Shown: positions 16,328 to 24,727, counted from the stretch's first letter. The stretch is 47,552 nucleotides of DNA from Burkholderiales bacterium UBA4615 (GCA_002386465.1 DGIT01000066.1:16568-64119); one strand, 5' to 3'. A program made the numbers and translations. Notes: generated from the letters alone by a model not told the origin.

Positions 16328-17473
16328 ATGATGGATGCATCGCGCCCGTTCGCCGACCTGGTGGTCATCGAGCTTGGGCACAGCGTGGCGGCACCTTTTG
16401 CAGGCCAGATTTTTGCAGACCTGGGCGCACAGGTCATCAAGGTGGAAAAGCCAGGCGGCGACGATGCCCGCAAATGGGGGCCGCCGTTCTGGGAGGGCGC
16501 TTCGGCCACCTTCCAGGCCTTGAACCGCAACAAGCAGTCAGTCACGGCCGACCTGCGCGCTGAACGTGATCGCAATGCTTTGCTTAGCCTGATTCGAGCG
16601 CGCGCCGACATCATCGTGCAAAACCTGCGCCCCGGCCAGGTCGAGGAATTAGGTCTGGATGCCGACAGCCTTCTGGCGATCAAGCCTTCGCTGATCTACT
16701 GCAATGTAGGGGCATTCGGGCAGCGCGGGCCGCTCAAGGACCGCCCCGGCTACGACCCGCTGATGCAGGCCTTCGGCGGGGTCATGAGCACAACCGGTGA
16801 GCCGGGCCGCCCCTCTGTGCGTGTGGGTCCGTCGATCGTGGACATGGGCACCGGCATGTGGGCCGTGATCGGCACCCTGGCCGCGCTACGCGTGCGGCAA
16901 GCCACCGGCCAGGGCGGCGTGGTAGACGTATCGCTCTTCGAAACTGCAAGCGCCTGGCTCACCATCCTGGCTTCGCAGTGCATGGCCAGCGGCCAGTCGC
17001 CCGGTAAGGAAGGCTCAGGGGCCGCGGGTATTGCGCCCTACAAGGCCTACGCGACCCGCGATGGGGAAGTCGTCATCGCCGCAGGCAGCGACGGCCTGTT
17101 TCGAAGCCTGGCGCAGGTGGTGGGGCATCCTGAGTGGGTCCAGGATCCGCGCTTTGTCGATAACCCGAACCGCGTCGCCAATCAGGTTGTGCTCTACGGT
17201 CAGCTTGATACGCTGATTGCGCGCGAAACCACCGCGCACTGGATTCAGACACTCGAAGCAGCCGGCATTCCCTGTGCCCCGGTGCAGTCGGTGGCACAAC
17301 TGCTGGCCCATCCGCAGACCGAGGCGATGGGTTTGGTTCAGTCCCTGCCCGGCAGCGGCCTGCGCGCGGTGGGTTTGCCGCTGAGCCTGAACGGTGTGCG
17401 CCCGACACCACGCAGCCGGCCGCCCGAAGCGGGCGAACACACCTCGTCCATTCTTCATTCTCCGGAGTCCTGA
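16328..17473 (+). CDS. CaiB/BaiF (class III) CoA-transferase
   Basis: A 381-residue class III CoA-transferase. These enzymes move CoA from a donor thioester to a carboxylate through an aspartyl-CoA intermediate. The family start LVVIELGHSVAAPFAGQIFADLGAQVIKVE (split here at residue 30) and DARKWGPPF are clear. The catalytic Asp is D172 in VDMGTGMW, and NLRPG and GYDPLMQAFGG are also present. The start could be either of two adjacent ATGs. It follows the Bug receptor by 25 bp and precedes the hydratase by 4 bp, which suggests it activates the acid captured by the receptor. Acceptor and donor cannot be read from sequence. Confidence 0.93.
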   Translation: MMDASRPFADLVVIELGHSVAAPFAGQIFADLGAQVIKVEKPGGDDARKWGPPFWEGASATFQALNRNKQSVTADLRAERDRNALLSLIRARADIIVQNLRPGQVEELGLDADSLLAIKPSLIYCNVGAFGQRGPLKDRPGYDPLMQAFGGVMSTTGEPGRPSVRVGPSIVDMGTGMWAVIGTLAALRVRQATGQGGVVDVSLFETASAWLTILASQCMASGQSPGKEGSGAAGIAPYKAYATRDGEVVIAAGSDGLFRSLAQVVGHPEWVQDPRFVDNPNRVANQVVLYGQLDTLIARETTAHWIQTLEAAGIPCAPVQSVAQLLAHPQTEAMGLVQSLPGSGLRAVGLPLSLNGVRPTPRSRPPEAGEHTSSILHSPES

Positions 17474-17477
17474 CCCC

Positions 17478-18275
17478 ATGCCCTTTCCCAGCTACGCGAC
17501 CCTGCGCACCGAGATGGTCGAGCCCCATGTGCTGCAGGTGACCCTGAACCGTCCTGAAGTGGGCAATGCGCTGAATACGCAGATGGGGCACGACCTGTAT
17601 GACGTCTGGACCCGACTGACCGAGGACCCAGAGGACGCGCGATGCGTCGTGCTCACGGGTGCCGGCGATCGCATCTTCTGTTCGGGCGGCGATCTGAAAG
17701 AGCGCAACGGCATGACCCGCGAGGCGTGGACGCGTCAGCATGAACTGTTTGAGCGCATGTACTGGACACTGGTGGACCTGCCGGTGCCAGTCATTGCTGC
17801 AGTCAATGGCCATGCGTATGCCGGCGGATTCGAGATGATGCTGTCGTGCGATTTTGCGTATGCCAGCAGCGCCGCACGCTTTGCACTCACTGAAGTGACG
17901 CTGGGTATCATGCCGGGCGCAGGCGGCACGCAGAACCTGCCGCGTGCCATTGGCGAGCGTCGCGCCAAGGAAATTCTGTTGACGGGCAAACCGGTGAGCG
18001 CCGAGCGTGCGCTGCAATGGGGCATCGTCAATGAACTGTGCGAGCCCGCGCAGGTGCTGGGGCATGCCATGGAGACCGCGCGCAGCATTGCAGCCAACGC
18101 CCCGCTGTCGGTACGGCAGATCAAAAAGTCGGTGCGCTACGGCGGGCAGATGGAACTGCGCACGGCATTCCGATTTGAAATCGAGGCCTACAATCATCTG
18201 ATCGGCACGGAAGACCGCCTGGAAGGTGTGGCGGCCTTCAATGAAAAGCGCAAGGCCCAATTTAAAGGCCGCTGA
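17478..18275 (+). CDS. Enoyl-CoA hydratase/isomerase (crotonase family)
   Basis: A 265-residue crotonase-fold enzyme. The oxyanion-hole loop is FCSGGDLKE (67-75) and the second is in NGHAYAGGFEM. Both catalytic glutamates of true hydratases are in place: E119 in GGFEM and E139 in LTEVTLGIMPGAGGTQ. Hydration of a 2-enoyl-CoA is therefore more likely than pure isomerisation. The general look also fits methylglutaconyl-CoA hydratases. ATG 17478 has GGAG 10 nt upstream and lies 4 bp after the CoA-transferase stop; the frame is open further upstream inside that gene but is not family-like there. It is followed by a 103-bp gap with a 14-bp tandem repeat. Confidence 0.92.
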   Translation: MPFPSYATLRTEMVEPHVLQVTLNRPEVGNALNTQMGHDLYDVWTRLTEDPEDARCVVLTGAGDRIFCSGGDLKERNGMTREAWTRQHELFERMYWTLVDLPVPVIAAVNGHAYAGGFEMMLSCDFAYASSAARFALTEVTLGIMPGAGGTQNLPRAIGERRAKEILLTGKPVSAERALQWGIVNELCEPAQVLGHAMETARSIAANAPLSVRQIKKSVRYGGQMELRTAFRFEIEAYNHLIGTEDRLEGVAAFNEKRKAQFKGR

Positions 18276-18337
18276 TTTTTCGTGACTAAGATTTCGTCAT
18301 TGAATTTTTGTCACTCAGTTTCAGTCACTGAGCCAGA
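18268..18337 (+). repeat. five-unit 14-bp degenerate tandem repeat
   Basis: GTCACT-like hexamers recur exactly every 14 bp: GTGACT at 18282, GTCATT at 18296, GTCACT at 18310 and GTCACT at 18324. Each is followed by an A/T-rich tail such as AAGATTTC, GAATTTTT or CAGTTTCA. A fifth, weaker unit (18268-18281, 11 of 14 matching the consensus) runs through the stop codon of the hydratase gene. The consensus is about GTCACTGAGTTTTC. The array fills most of the gap before the lyase gene. It could be a regulator-binding array or a small slippage-born minisatellite. Confidence 0.65.
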
Positions 18338-18378
18338 CGCTTTGCATCGCCCCTTTAACCGTTTCGCCACGACCCATC

Positions 18379-19368
18379 ATGCAGAACAACTCAGCTTCAG
18401 GCCCTCTCAACCCGAGTGCTGCACGCCCCGCACGCGATGTGTTTCTGCGCGAAGTGGGACTGCGTGACGGCCTGCAGATTCATTCCACGTTCATGCCGAC
18501 CGAGCAAAAGCTCGCCTGGATTCGTGCCGAAGCCGCTGCGGGCATGCCCGAAATTGAAGTGACCTCCTATGTGCCGGCACGGGTGATCCCGCAATTTGCC
18601 GATGCCGAGGCGGTGACCGTGCAGGCGCTGGGCACACCGGGCCTGACGGTGGCTGCGCTGGTCCCCAACCTGCGTGGCGCAGAGCGCGGCATCGAACTCG
18701 GCGTGCACAAGCTCAATTTTGTGATGTCAGTCAGCCGCACGCACAATCTGAAAAACGTTCGCCGCGAGCGTGAGGAATCGATCGCCGATTTCTCGCGCAT
18801 CGTTGAACGTATCCGCGAGCAACCGGCAGACCGCCGCCCGATCATCTGTGGGGGCTTGTCCACCGCACTGGGCTGTTCGTACGAGGGTCGCATCAGCATC
18901 GATGATGTGGTGCGCTGCGCAGTCGCCTTGGCCGAAGCCGGCGCCAACGAGATCGTGGTCGCCGACACGGTGGGCTATGCCGACCCGACGCTTGTGCGCA
19001 CGGTGTTCAAGCGGGTCATGGCCGAGGTTGGCAGCCTGCCTGTGGGCGCGCATTTTCATGACACACGCGGCACCGGCCTGGCCAACGTGGCCGCAGCGCT
19101 CGATGCCGGCGTGCGTCACTTCGATGCCTCGCTCGCGGGCATTGGAGGCTGCCCGTTTGCACCGGGCGCCACCGGAAATATCGTGATGGATGACTTGTGC
19201 TTCATGCTCGATTCCATGGGGCTGCGCACCGGGGTCGATCTGGAAAAACTGCTGGCGGTGCGTGCGCTGGTACGCGAAGCACTGCCCGATATCGAGATGC
19301 ACGGTGCGCTGGCGCGCGCAGGGCTGCCGACCGGTTATGTGTCGACCCGCGAGCAGGTGGCGGCATGA
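18379..19368 (+). CDS. Hydroxymethylglutaryl-CoA lyase-like enzyme
   Basis: A 329-residue TIM-barrel lyase of the HMG-CoA lyase group, which cleaves 3-hydroxy-3-methyl acyl-CoAs to acetyl-CoA and a keto product. Key residues match the human enzyme pattern: R29 and D30 in VGLRDGLQ, the metal ligands H225 and H227 in GAHFHDTRGTG, and the mobile-loop Cys C258 in GIGGCPFAPGATGN. The N-terminal 18 residues are an unstructured extension. Its TGA overlaps the ATG of the acyl-CoA dehydrogenase (ATGA). Together with the hydratase it would perform the last two steps of leucine-type breakdown. Related lyases act on other hydroxyacyl-CoAs, so the substrate is not fixed. Confidence 0.9.
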   Translation: MQNNSASGPLNPSAARPARDVFLREVGLRDGLQIHSTFMPTEQKLAWIRAEAAAGMPEIEVTSYVPARVIPQFADAEAVTVQALGTPGLTVAALVPNLRGAERGIELGVHKLNFVMSVSRTHNLKNVRREREESIADFSRIVERIREQPADRRPIICGGLSTALGCSYEGRISIDDVVRCAVALAEAGANEIVVADTVGYADPTLVRTVFKRVMAEVGSLPVGAHFHDTRGTGLANVAAALDAGVRHFDASLAGIGGCPFAPGATGNIVMDDLCFMLDSMGLRTGVDLEKLLAVRALVREALPDIEMHGALARAGLPTGYVSTREQVAA

Positions 19369-20567
19369 ATGCGCCGGGCGGTCACGGCATCAGCCCGAGC
19401 GACGTCAGCATCACCCTGGGCGAATCGTTTCCCGACATTCGCGAAAGTGTGCGACGGATCTGTGCTGATTACCCCGGCGCCTACTGGCGCGACCTCGAAG
19501 CGCGTGAGGCCTACCCCACCGAATTCGTCCAAGCGGTCACGCAAGCCGGGTTTCTGGGCGCACTGATTCCCGAGTCGTATGGCGGCGCCGGGCTGCCGCT
19601 GGCCGCCGCGGCAGCCATCCTCGAGGAAATTCATGCCTCGGGCTGTAACGCCGGGCCCTGTCATGCGCAGATGTACATCATGGGCACGCTGCTGCGTCAT
19701 GGCTCGGCCGAGCAAAAGGAGCGCTATCTGCCCAAGATCGCCTCGGGCGAACTGCGCCTGCAGGCCTTCGGTGTGACCGAGCCCACCACCGGCACCGACA
19801 CCACGCAGCTGAAGACCCGCGCGGTACGTGAGGGTGATCATTACGTGGTGCACGGCCAGAAGGTCTGGACGTCACGCGCACTGCATTCCGATCTGATGCT
19901 GCTGCTGGCGCGCACCACGCCAGCCGACCAGGTGAAAAAGAAAACCGAGGGCCTGTCGGTCTTTCTGGTGGACATTCGTGAGTCGCTGGGGCACGGCCTG
20001 GAGATCAAGCCATTGAAGGCGATGATCAATCATCACGCCACCGAGGTGTTCTTCGACGGCATGAAAGTGCCGGCGGCCAATCTGATTGGCGAGGAAGGCA
20101 AGGGCTTTCGTTACATCCTCGATGGCATGAATGCAGAGCGCATCCTGGTGGCCTCTGAGGCCATTGGCGACGCCCGCTGGTTTACGCGCACAGCCGTGAA
20201 CTATGCCAACGACCGGCGCGTCTTCAATCGCGCGATCGGCCAGAACCAGGGCGTGCAGTTTCCGATTGCACGCGCCTATGCCGAAACCGAAGCGGCTGCG
20301 CTGATGATCAGCCGTGGCGCGGCACTTTTCACGGCAGGCTTGCCCTGCGGCGACGACGCCAACATGGGCAAGCTGCTGGCCTCGGAAGCCGCCTGGCACG
20401 CGGCCGAAGCCTGCCTGCAGGCGCACGGTGGCTTTGGCTATGCGAAGGAGTACGACGTGGAGCGCAAATGGCGCGAGACGCGGCTCATGCAGATCGCGCC
20501 TATTTCGACCAACATGGTGCTGTCGTACGTGGCCGAGCACATCCTGGGGTTACCGCGCTCGTACTGA
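19365..20567 (+). CDS. Acyl-CoA dehydrogenase
   Basis: A 400-residue flavoenzyme that desaturates an acyl-CoA between C2 and C3. Family motifs include FGVTEPTTGTDTTQ (135-149), VHGQKVWTS, and the C-terminal GGFGYAKEYDVERKWRETR. The usual catalytic glutamate near the C-terminus (the YEGT position of short- and medium-chain enzymes) is replaced by IAPIST. In contrast, E258 in GMNAERILVA sits where isovaleryl-CoA dehydrogenase has its catalytic base. This points to a branched-chain substrate. Start ATG 19365 overlaps the lyase stop. It ends 12 bp from the convergent plsY gene. Confidence 0.93.
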   Translation: MNAPGGHGISPSDVSITLGESFPDIRESVRRICADYPGAYWRDLEAREAYPTEFVQAVTQAGFLGALIPESYGGAGLPLAAAAAILEEIHASGCNAGPCHAQMYIMGTLLRHGSAEQKERYLPKIASGELRLQAFGVTEPTTGTDTTQLKTRAVREGDHYVVHGQKVWTSRALHSDLMLLLARTTPADQVKKKTEGLSVFLVDIRESLGHGLEIKPLKAMINHHATEVFFDGMKVPAANLIGEEGKGFRYILDGMNAERILVASEAIGDARWFTRTAVNYANDRRVFNRAIGQNQGVQFPIARAYAETEAAALMISRGAALFTAGLPCGDDANMGKLLASEAAWHAAEACLQAHGGFGYAKEYDVERKWRETRLMQIAPISTNMVLSYVAEHILGLPRSY

Positions 20568-20579
20568 GCCGGGCTGCGC

Positions 20580-21197
20580 TCAACCCTTCTTGCCACTGCC
20601 GATCCGACTTTCCGTACCCGCCATGAGCTTGGCGATGTTGCCCTGGTGGCGCCACAGCAGCAGCGCCGCCATGATCGCGATCATCATGAAGACGGCGTCA
20701 GCACGGGCCATGAGCAGGTAAAAGAGCGGCGCGAAAACCGCCGCCACGATGGCAGCGAGCGAGGAATAGCGCAGGAACACGGCCACTGCTACCCAGGTGG
20801 CCAGCGTGGCCAGGCCAAGCCAGGGCGCCAGGGCCAGTAGCATCCCCGCCGCGGTGGCCACACCCTTGCCGCCCTTGAACCCGTGGAACACCGGGAACAG
20901 ATGGCCGACGAATGCAGCCAGCCCTACGGCCGCCAGCGTGCTGTCGGTGAAGCCGAAGCGGTCTGCGGCGAGCCGCGCCAGCACGACTGCCAACGCGCCT
21001 TTACCGGCATCGCCCACTAAGGTTAGCGCTGCGGCGGTGCGGTTGCCGGTGCGCAACACGTTAGTGGCACCAGGGTTGCCTGACCCGTAGCTGCGCGGGT
21101 CGTTCAGCCCCATGAATTTGCTGACCAGGACCGCGAAGGAAATCGACCCCAGCAGATAGGCAAGCACAACGGCCACAAGGGCGGGCAGAGTCATCAT
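20580..21197 (-). CDS. plsY: Acyl-phosphate:glycerol-3-phosphate acyltransferase PlsY
   Basis: Integral membrane enzyme that makes lysophosphatidic acid from acyl-phosphate and glycerol 3-phosphate, the first step of membrane phospholipid synthesis. The 205-residue sequence has the family's SYGSGNPGATNVLRTGNR, GDAGKG, and GHLFPVFHGFKGGKGVATA motifs and about five membrane segments. It is 5 bp downstream of the YbaK-type gene, with GAGGA 9 nt before the first of two adjacent ATGs. Confidence 0.97.
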   Translation of the reverse strand: MMTLPALVAVVLAYLLGSISFAVLVSKFMGLNDPRSYGSGNPGATNVLRTGNRTAAALTLVGDAGKGALAVVLARLAADRFGFTDSTLAAVGLAAFVGHLFPVFHGFKGGKGVATAAGMLLALAPWLGLATLATWVAVAVFLRYSSLAAIVAAVFAPLFYLLMARADAVFMMIAIMAALLLWRHQGNIAKLMAGTESRIGSGKKG

Positions 21198-21202
21198 GGG
21201 TA

Positions 21203-21691
21203 TCAGTCCTCCAGGGCGCAGTCGACCGGCTCGGCCTGCAGCAGTTCTGTCAGCACCCGCGGCTCGATGCCCACCAGATAACCGCGACGCCCGCCATTGA
21301 TCCAGATGCGCGGCAATTCAAGCACGCTGCGCTCCACAAACACCGGCAATCGCTTGCGCGTGCCAAAGGGTGACGTGCCACCCACCTGAAACCCAGTGTG
21401 GCGCTGCGCCACCTCGGGCTCGCAGGGGCTGATCGATTTGCGCTGTGCCTGGCGCGCTAGGTTCTTGGTCGACACCTTGCGATCGCCGTGCATCAGGACA
21501 ATCAGCGCACGCGCGGCCTCGTCCTGCATGACCAGGGTCTTGATGACAGCGTGCTCGTCCAGACCCAGCTGCCTGGCCGATTCAGCCGTGCCGCCATGGT
21601 CGACATAGTCGTACGGGTGTTCGGTGTACACCACGCGGGCGGCACGCAAGGCTGCGGTGGCCGGGGTCTGCGAAACATGCTTGCTGGACAT
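21203..21691 (-). CDS. ybaK: YbaK/EbsC-family aminoacyl-tRNA deacylase
   Basis: A 162-residue editing-domain protein. YbaK removes mischarged Cys from tRNA-Pro in trans. The family core is visible: TAESARQLGLDEHAVIKTLVM, the catalytic-site lysine region DRKVSTKNLARQA, and VGGTSPFGTRKRLPVFVE. It lies 5 bp upstream of plsY. A TATCAT hexamer sits 7 nt before the ATG, with no Shine-Dalgarno sequence. The 58-bp gap to the LplT-PlsC gene shows nothing notable. Confidence 0.94.
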   Translation of the reverse strand: MSSKHVSQTPATAALRAARVVYTEHPYDYVDHGGTAESARQLGLDEHAVIKTLVMQDEAARALIVLMHGDRKVSTKNLARQAQRKSISPCEPEVAQRHTGFQVGGTSPFGTRKRLPVFVERSVLELPRIWINGGRRGYLVGIEPRVLTELLQAEPVDCALED

Positions 21692-21698
21692 AAACGCA

Positions 21699-21704
21699 AT
21701 GATA
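21699..21704 (-). promoter_or_regulatory. -10-like TATCAT directly before ybaK
   Basis: Minus-strand TATCAT (21704-21699) ends 7 nt before ATG 21691; the spacer TGCGTTT cannot bind 16S rRNA. A transcript starting at the A of ATG would be leaderless and would also cover plsY. Confidence 0.4.
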
Positions 21705-21749
21705 AGGTCGGCTCAAACGAATCCTGGCGCATCCACCGCAGGGCGCGCC

Positions 21750-23693
21750 TCAGCGGCCACGAGCCGCCTCGGGCTGATGCTCCAGCAGATCGACCCACTC
21801 ACGCATGCGCTCGAGCGTGGCGTCCTGTGGCGCAATCGGCGGGCCGGCTCGCAGCGTCACGCGGCTGAAGCTGCCACGTCGAAAGGGCTTGACCATCGCG
21901 CGCCCCTGCTCGATGCGCGAAAAGAACGAGCCCCACAAATTGCTCAACCCAATGGGAACGACTGGCACCGGATTGGCCTGCAGGATTTTGAGTACCCCGC
22001 CCTTGAACGGCTGCAATTCGCCATCCCTGGTGATCGAGCCTTCCGGAAAAATGCCCAGCAGATCGCCCTCGTCGAGCACCTGTCGGGCAGTGGCAAACGC
22101 GGCCTCGTAGGTCTGCGGATCTTCGCTGCGCGGGGCAATCGGGATCGCTTTGGCCAGTCGAAACACGCTGCCCAGCACCGGCGTGGCGAAAATGCGATGG
22201 TCCATGATGAAGCGGATCGGCCTGGGGCTGGCCGCCATGATCAGGACGGCATCCATGAAGCTCACATGATTGCTGATGAGTACCGCCGGGCCACTGACCG
22301 GTATGTGTTCGTCACCCAGCACGCGAAAGCGATAGATCAGCCGGGACACGATGAAGGCCACGAAACGCAGCAGGTACTCAGGCACCAGCAGAAAGATGTA
22401 TAGGGCCACAACCGCGTTGGCCAGCGCCAGCAGCAGAAAAATGACCGGCAGGCTCACGCCCGCAGCCACCAGGGCACCGGCCGCCAGCGAACTGGCGATC
22501 ATGAAGAGTGCATTGAGAATGTTGTTGGCCGCAATGATCCGCGCCCGATGCGAAGGCTGTGAGCGGATCTGGATGAGCGCGTACATCGGCACACTGAACA
22601 GACCTGCCGACAGCGCCAGCATGGCGAGATCGAAAAGGATGCGCCAATGCTCAGCACGCGCCAGAAATGCCGATACGCCCTGTAGAGGCACCTCGGGCAG
22701 TCCGCGAACGGCAAACGACAGATCGAGCGCAAACAGCGTCATGCCGATGGCCCCAAGCGGCACCAGGCCGATCTCCACATGCCTGCGCGACAGCACTTCG
22801 CACAGCAGCGAACCGGTGGCAATGCCGACCGAAAACACCACGAGCAGCAGCGACGCCACATGCTCATCGCCATGCAGCACGTCCTTTGAGAACGCAGGAA
22901 AATTGGACAGAAACACCGCGCCAAAGAACCACATCCATGAGATGCCCAGCAGTGAGCGAAACACCACGATGTTTTCGCGGGCGATGCGCAGGTTGCGCCA
23001 GGTCTCGGTAAACGGATTCCAGTTGATCTGCAGACCCGGGTCGGTAGGCGGGGACGCAGGGATGGCTTGCGCGCAGACGCGCCCGAGCACGGCAACCGCC
23101 ACCACAGCGGCAGCCACCAGACGTGCGCCATCGGGCAGGGCCACCAGCAGGCCACCAGCCAGATTGCCCAGCAAAATCGCCACAAACGTACCCATCTCGA
23201 CCATGCCGTTGCCGCCGGTCAGCTCGCGTTCGGACAAATGCTGGGGCAGGTAGGCAAACTTCACGGGGCCAAAGAGCGTGGAGTGCAGACCCATCAGAAA
23301 CACGCAGACCAACAGGGCCGGCACGTTGCTCGCCAGAAAGCCCCAGGCCGCAATCGCCATGATCGCGATCTCCAGCTCTTTCACACGCCGAAACAACCAG
23401 CGCTTGTCGAGCTTGTCTGCCAACTGCCCGCTGGTTGCGGAGAACAGCAGAAACGGCAGGATGAACAGCGCGCCGATCACGACCCCGGCCTGTGCAGGCG
23501 GCAACCAGCTCACATTGATCTGGTAGGTGACCAGCACCGTGAAGGCGAACTTGAAAAGATTGTCATTGCCCGCACCCAGAAACTGCGTCCAGAAAAACGG
23601 TGCAAAGCGCCTCTGACCCAGCAAAGCGAACTGGTTCGGATGGCCGTGCGGGCTCGCACCGTGCTCCGTTTGCTCAGGTGTGGCTGCATTCAT
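21750..23693 (-). CDS. LplT-PlsC fusion: lysophospholipid transporter plus 1-acylglycerol-phosphate acyltransferase
   Basis: A 647-residue two-domain membrane protein. Residues 30-440 form an MFS transporter like LplT, with GAGNDNLFKFAFTVLVTYQ and the FGPVKFAYLPQHL loop. Residues 455-640 are a PlsC-type acyltransferase with the catalytic NHVSFMD (H476, D481), FPEGS (549-553) and a VPVVPIGL strand. The design matches the first two-thirds of transporter-acyltransferase-ligase proteins such as LplT plus Aas. There is no AMP-binding ligase domain at the end, so the acyl donor must come from elsewhere. It likely flips lysophospholipids inward and re-acylates them. Its ATG overlaps the stop of the PanE-like gene (ATGA). 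Confidence 0.92.
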   Translation of the reverse strand: MNAATPEQTEHGASPHGHPNQFALLGQRRFAPFFWTQFLGAGNDNLFKFAFTVLVTYQINVSWLPPAQAGVVIGALFILPFLLFSATSGQLADKLDKRWLFRRVKELEIAIMAIAAWGFLASNVPALLVCVFLMGLHSTLFGPVKFAYLPQHLSERELTGGNGMVEMGTFVAILLGNLAGGLLVALPDGARLVAAAVVAVAVLGRVCAQAIPASPPTDPGLQINWNPFTETWRNLRIARENIVVFRSLLGISWMWFFGAVFLSNFPAFSKDVLHGDEHVASLLLVVFSVGIATGSLLCEVLSRRHVEIGLVPLGAIGMTLFALDLSFAVRGLPEVPLQGVSAFLARAEHWRILFDLAMLALSAGLFSVPMYALIQIRSQPSHRARIIAANNILNALFMIASSLAAGALVAAGVSLPVIFLLLALANAVVALYIFLLVPEYLLRFVAFIVSRLIYRFRVLGDEHIPVSGPAVLISNHVSFMDAVLIMAASPRPIRFIMDHRIFATPVLGSVFRLAKAIPIAPRSEDPQTYEAAFATARQVLDEGDLLGIFPEGSITRDGELQPFKGGVLKILQANPVPVVPIGLSNLWGSFFSRIEQGRAMVKPFRRGSFSRVTLRAGPPIAPQDATLERMREWVDLLEHQPEAARGR

Positions 23694-24727
23694 GTGCGGG
23701 GCTGCTCACATGTCGCCTGCAGGCCATTGGCGGTGATGCGCTCGGTGCGCACTGCATCAAAGAGCCGCGTGAGTCCCAGCAGCGCATTGATCGCAGGCGT
23801 ATCCACCTGCACGCGCTGGGCGATTTCATGCACCGTGGCCACCAGTGCATCCAGTTCGATCGGGCGCCCCGCATCGACATCCTGGAGCATGGACGTGCGC
23901 ACTGCACCGAGCTTGCGCGTGATCGCATTGCGCGCCTCGGGTGTCATGGTGATCGGCACCCCGATCCGCTCGCCGATGGCTGCGGCTTCGCGCATGGCGT
24001 CGCGCACGAAACCATTCAGCAAGGGGTCATCCAGGATGCGGTCCATGGTCGCCCCGGTCAGCGCCGAGACCGGGTTCATGGTGAGGTTGCCCCATAGCTT
24101 CAACCACAGGGCTTCCTCGATGCGCGCCGTGGCTTCGATCTGCAGGCCTGGCACGGTAAAGAAATCGACCACCGACGCACGGCGCGCAGCGTCCAGTCCG
24201 CCTGGTTCTCCCAGGATGATCCGTTCACCGAAGGCCTGGTGCACACGCCCGGGTGCAGGGCACGCAGCCGACATGTGTACCACTGCGCCCACAACGCGCC
24301 GGGGTGCGATCGCGGCTGTGAGCAGACCGTGCGGATCGGCGCTGTGCAAGGGCATGCCGCGCCAGGGTTCGGGCAGGCCATCTGAAAACCACCAGGGCAC
24401 GCCGTTCATCATCGAGACCACGAGGGTGTGAGGCCCCAGCAGCGGGGCGATCAGCGTGGGCAAATCAGCCAGCGCCGTGGTCTTGAGCGCCACGATGACC
24501 AGATCCTGAACCCCCAGCACACTCGAATCATCGCTGGCCGTGATCGGCACAGCCCGCTCGGTGGCGGTCGGATCGATCGCGGGTGCATCACGCAGACGCA
24601 GACCCTGTGCACGCACTGCCGCCAGCGTGGCCCCGCGCGCCAGCGCACTGACTTTGCGACCGCCCTCGACCAGCCGGTGTGCAACGAAGCCGCCAATGGC
24701 CCCCAGACCGATGACGCAGGCCTTCAT
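23690..24727 (-). CDS. 2-dehydropantoate 2-reductase family protein (PanE/ApbA-like)
   Basis: A 345-residue NAD(P)-dependent reductase of the PanE/ApbA family. It starts with a Rossmann motif, VIGLGAIGG (5-13), and has VVSMMNGV (a family signature), KLWGNLTMNPVSALTG with the catalytic lysine and Asn region, and a C-terminal helical domain. Several PanE-like paralogues occur per genome in Burkholderiales, so a role in pantothenate synthesis is not certain. ATG 24727 has GAGGAG 9 nt upstream. xerD ends 70 bp upstream on the same strand, and the gap holds no clear element. Confidence 0.88.
   Translation of the reverse strand: MKACVIGLGAIGGFVAHRLVEGGRKVSALARGATLAAVRAQGLRLRDAPAIDPTATERAVPITASDDSSVLGVQDLVIVALKTTALADLPTLIAPLLGPHTLVVSMMNGVPWWFSDGLPEPWRGMPLHSADPHGLLTAAIAPRRVVGAVVHMSAACPAPGRVHQAFGERIILGEPGGLDAARRASVVDFFTVPGLQIEATARIEEALWLKLWGNLTMNPVSALTGATMDRILDDPLLNGFVRDAMREAAAIGERIGVPITMTPEARNAITRKLGAVRTSMLQDVDAGRPIELDALVATVHEIAQRVQVDTPAINALLGLTRLFDAVRTERITANGLQATCEQPRT

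Noticed and set aside
18244..18280. Hairpin plus T-run after the enoyl-CoA hydratase gene as an intrinsic terminator
   Set aside because: The only stem is a 4-bp GGCC pair and the T-run is better explained by the 14-bp tandem repeat.
23067..24431. A 454-codon plus-strand frame spanning the LplT-PlsC and PanE-like genes
   Set aside because: It crosses two well-supported minus-strand genes and its product is His/Gln/Arg-rich without domains.
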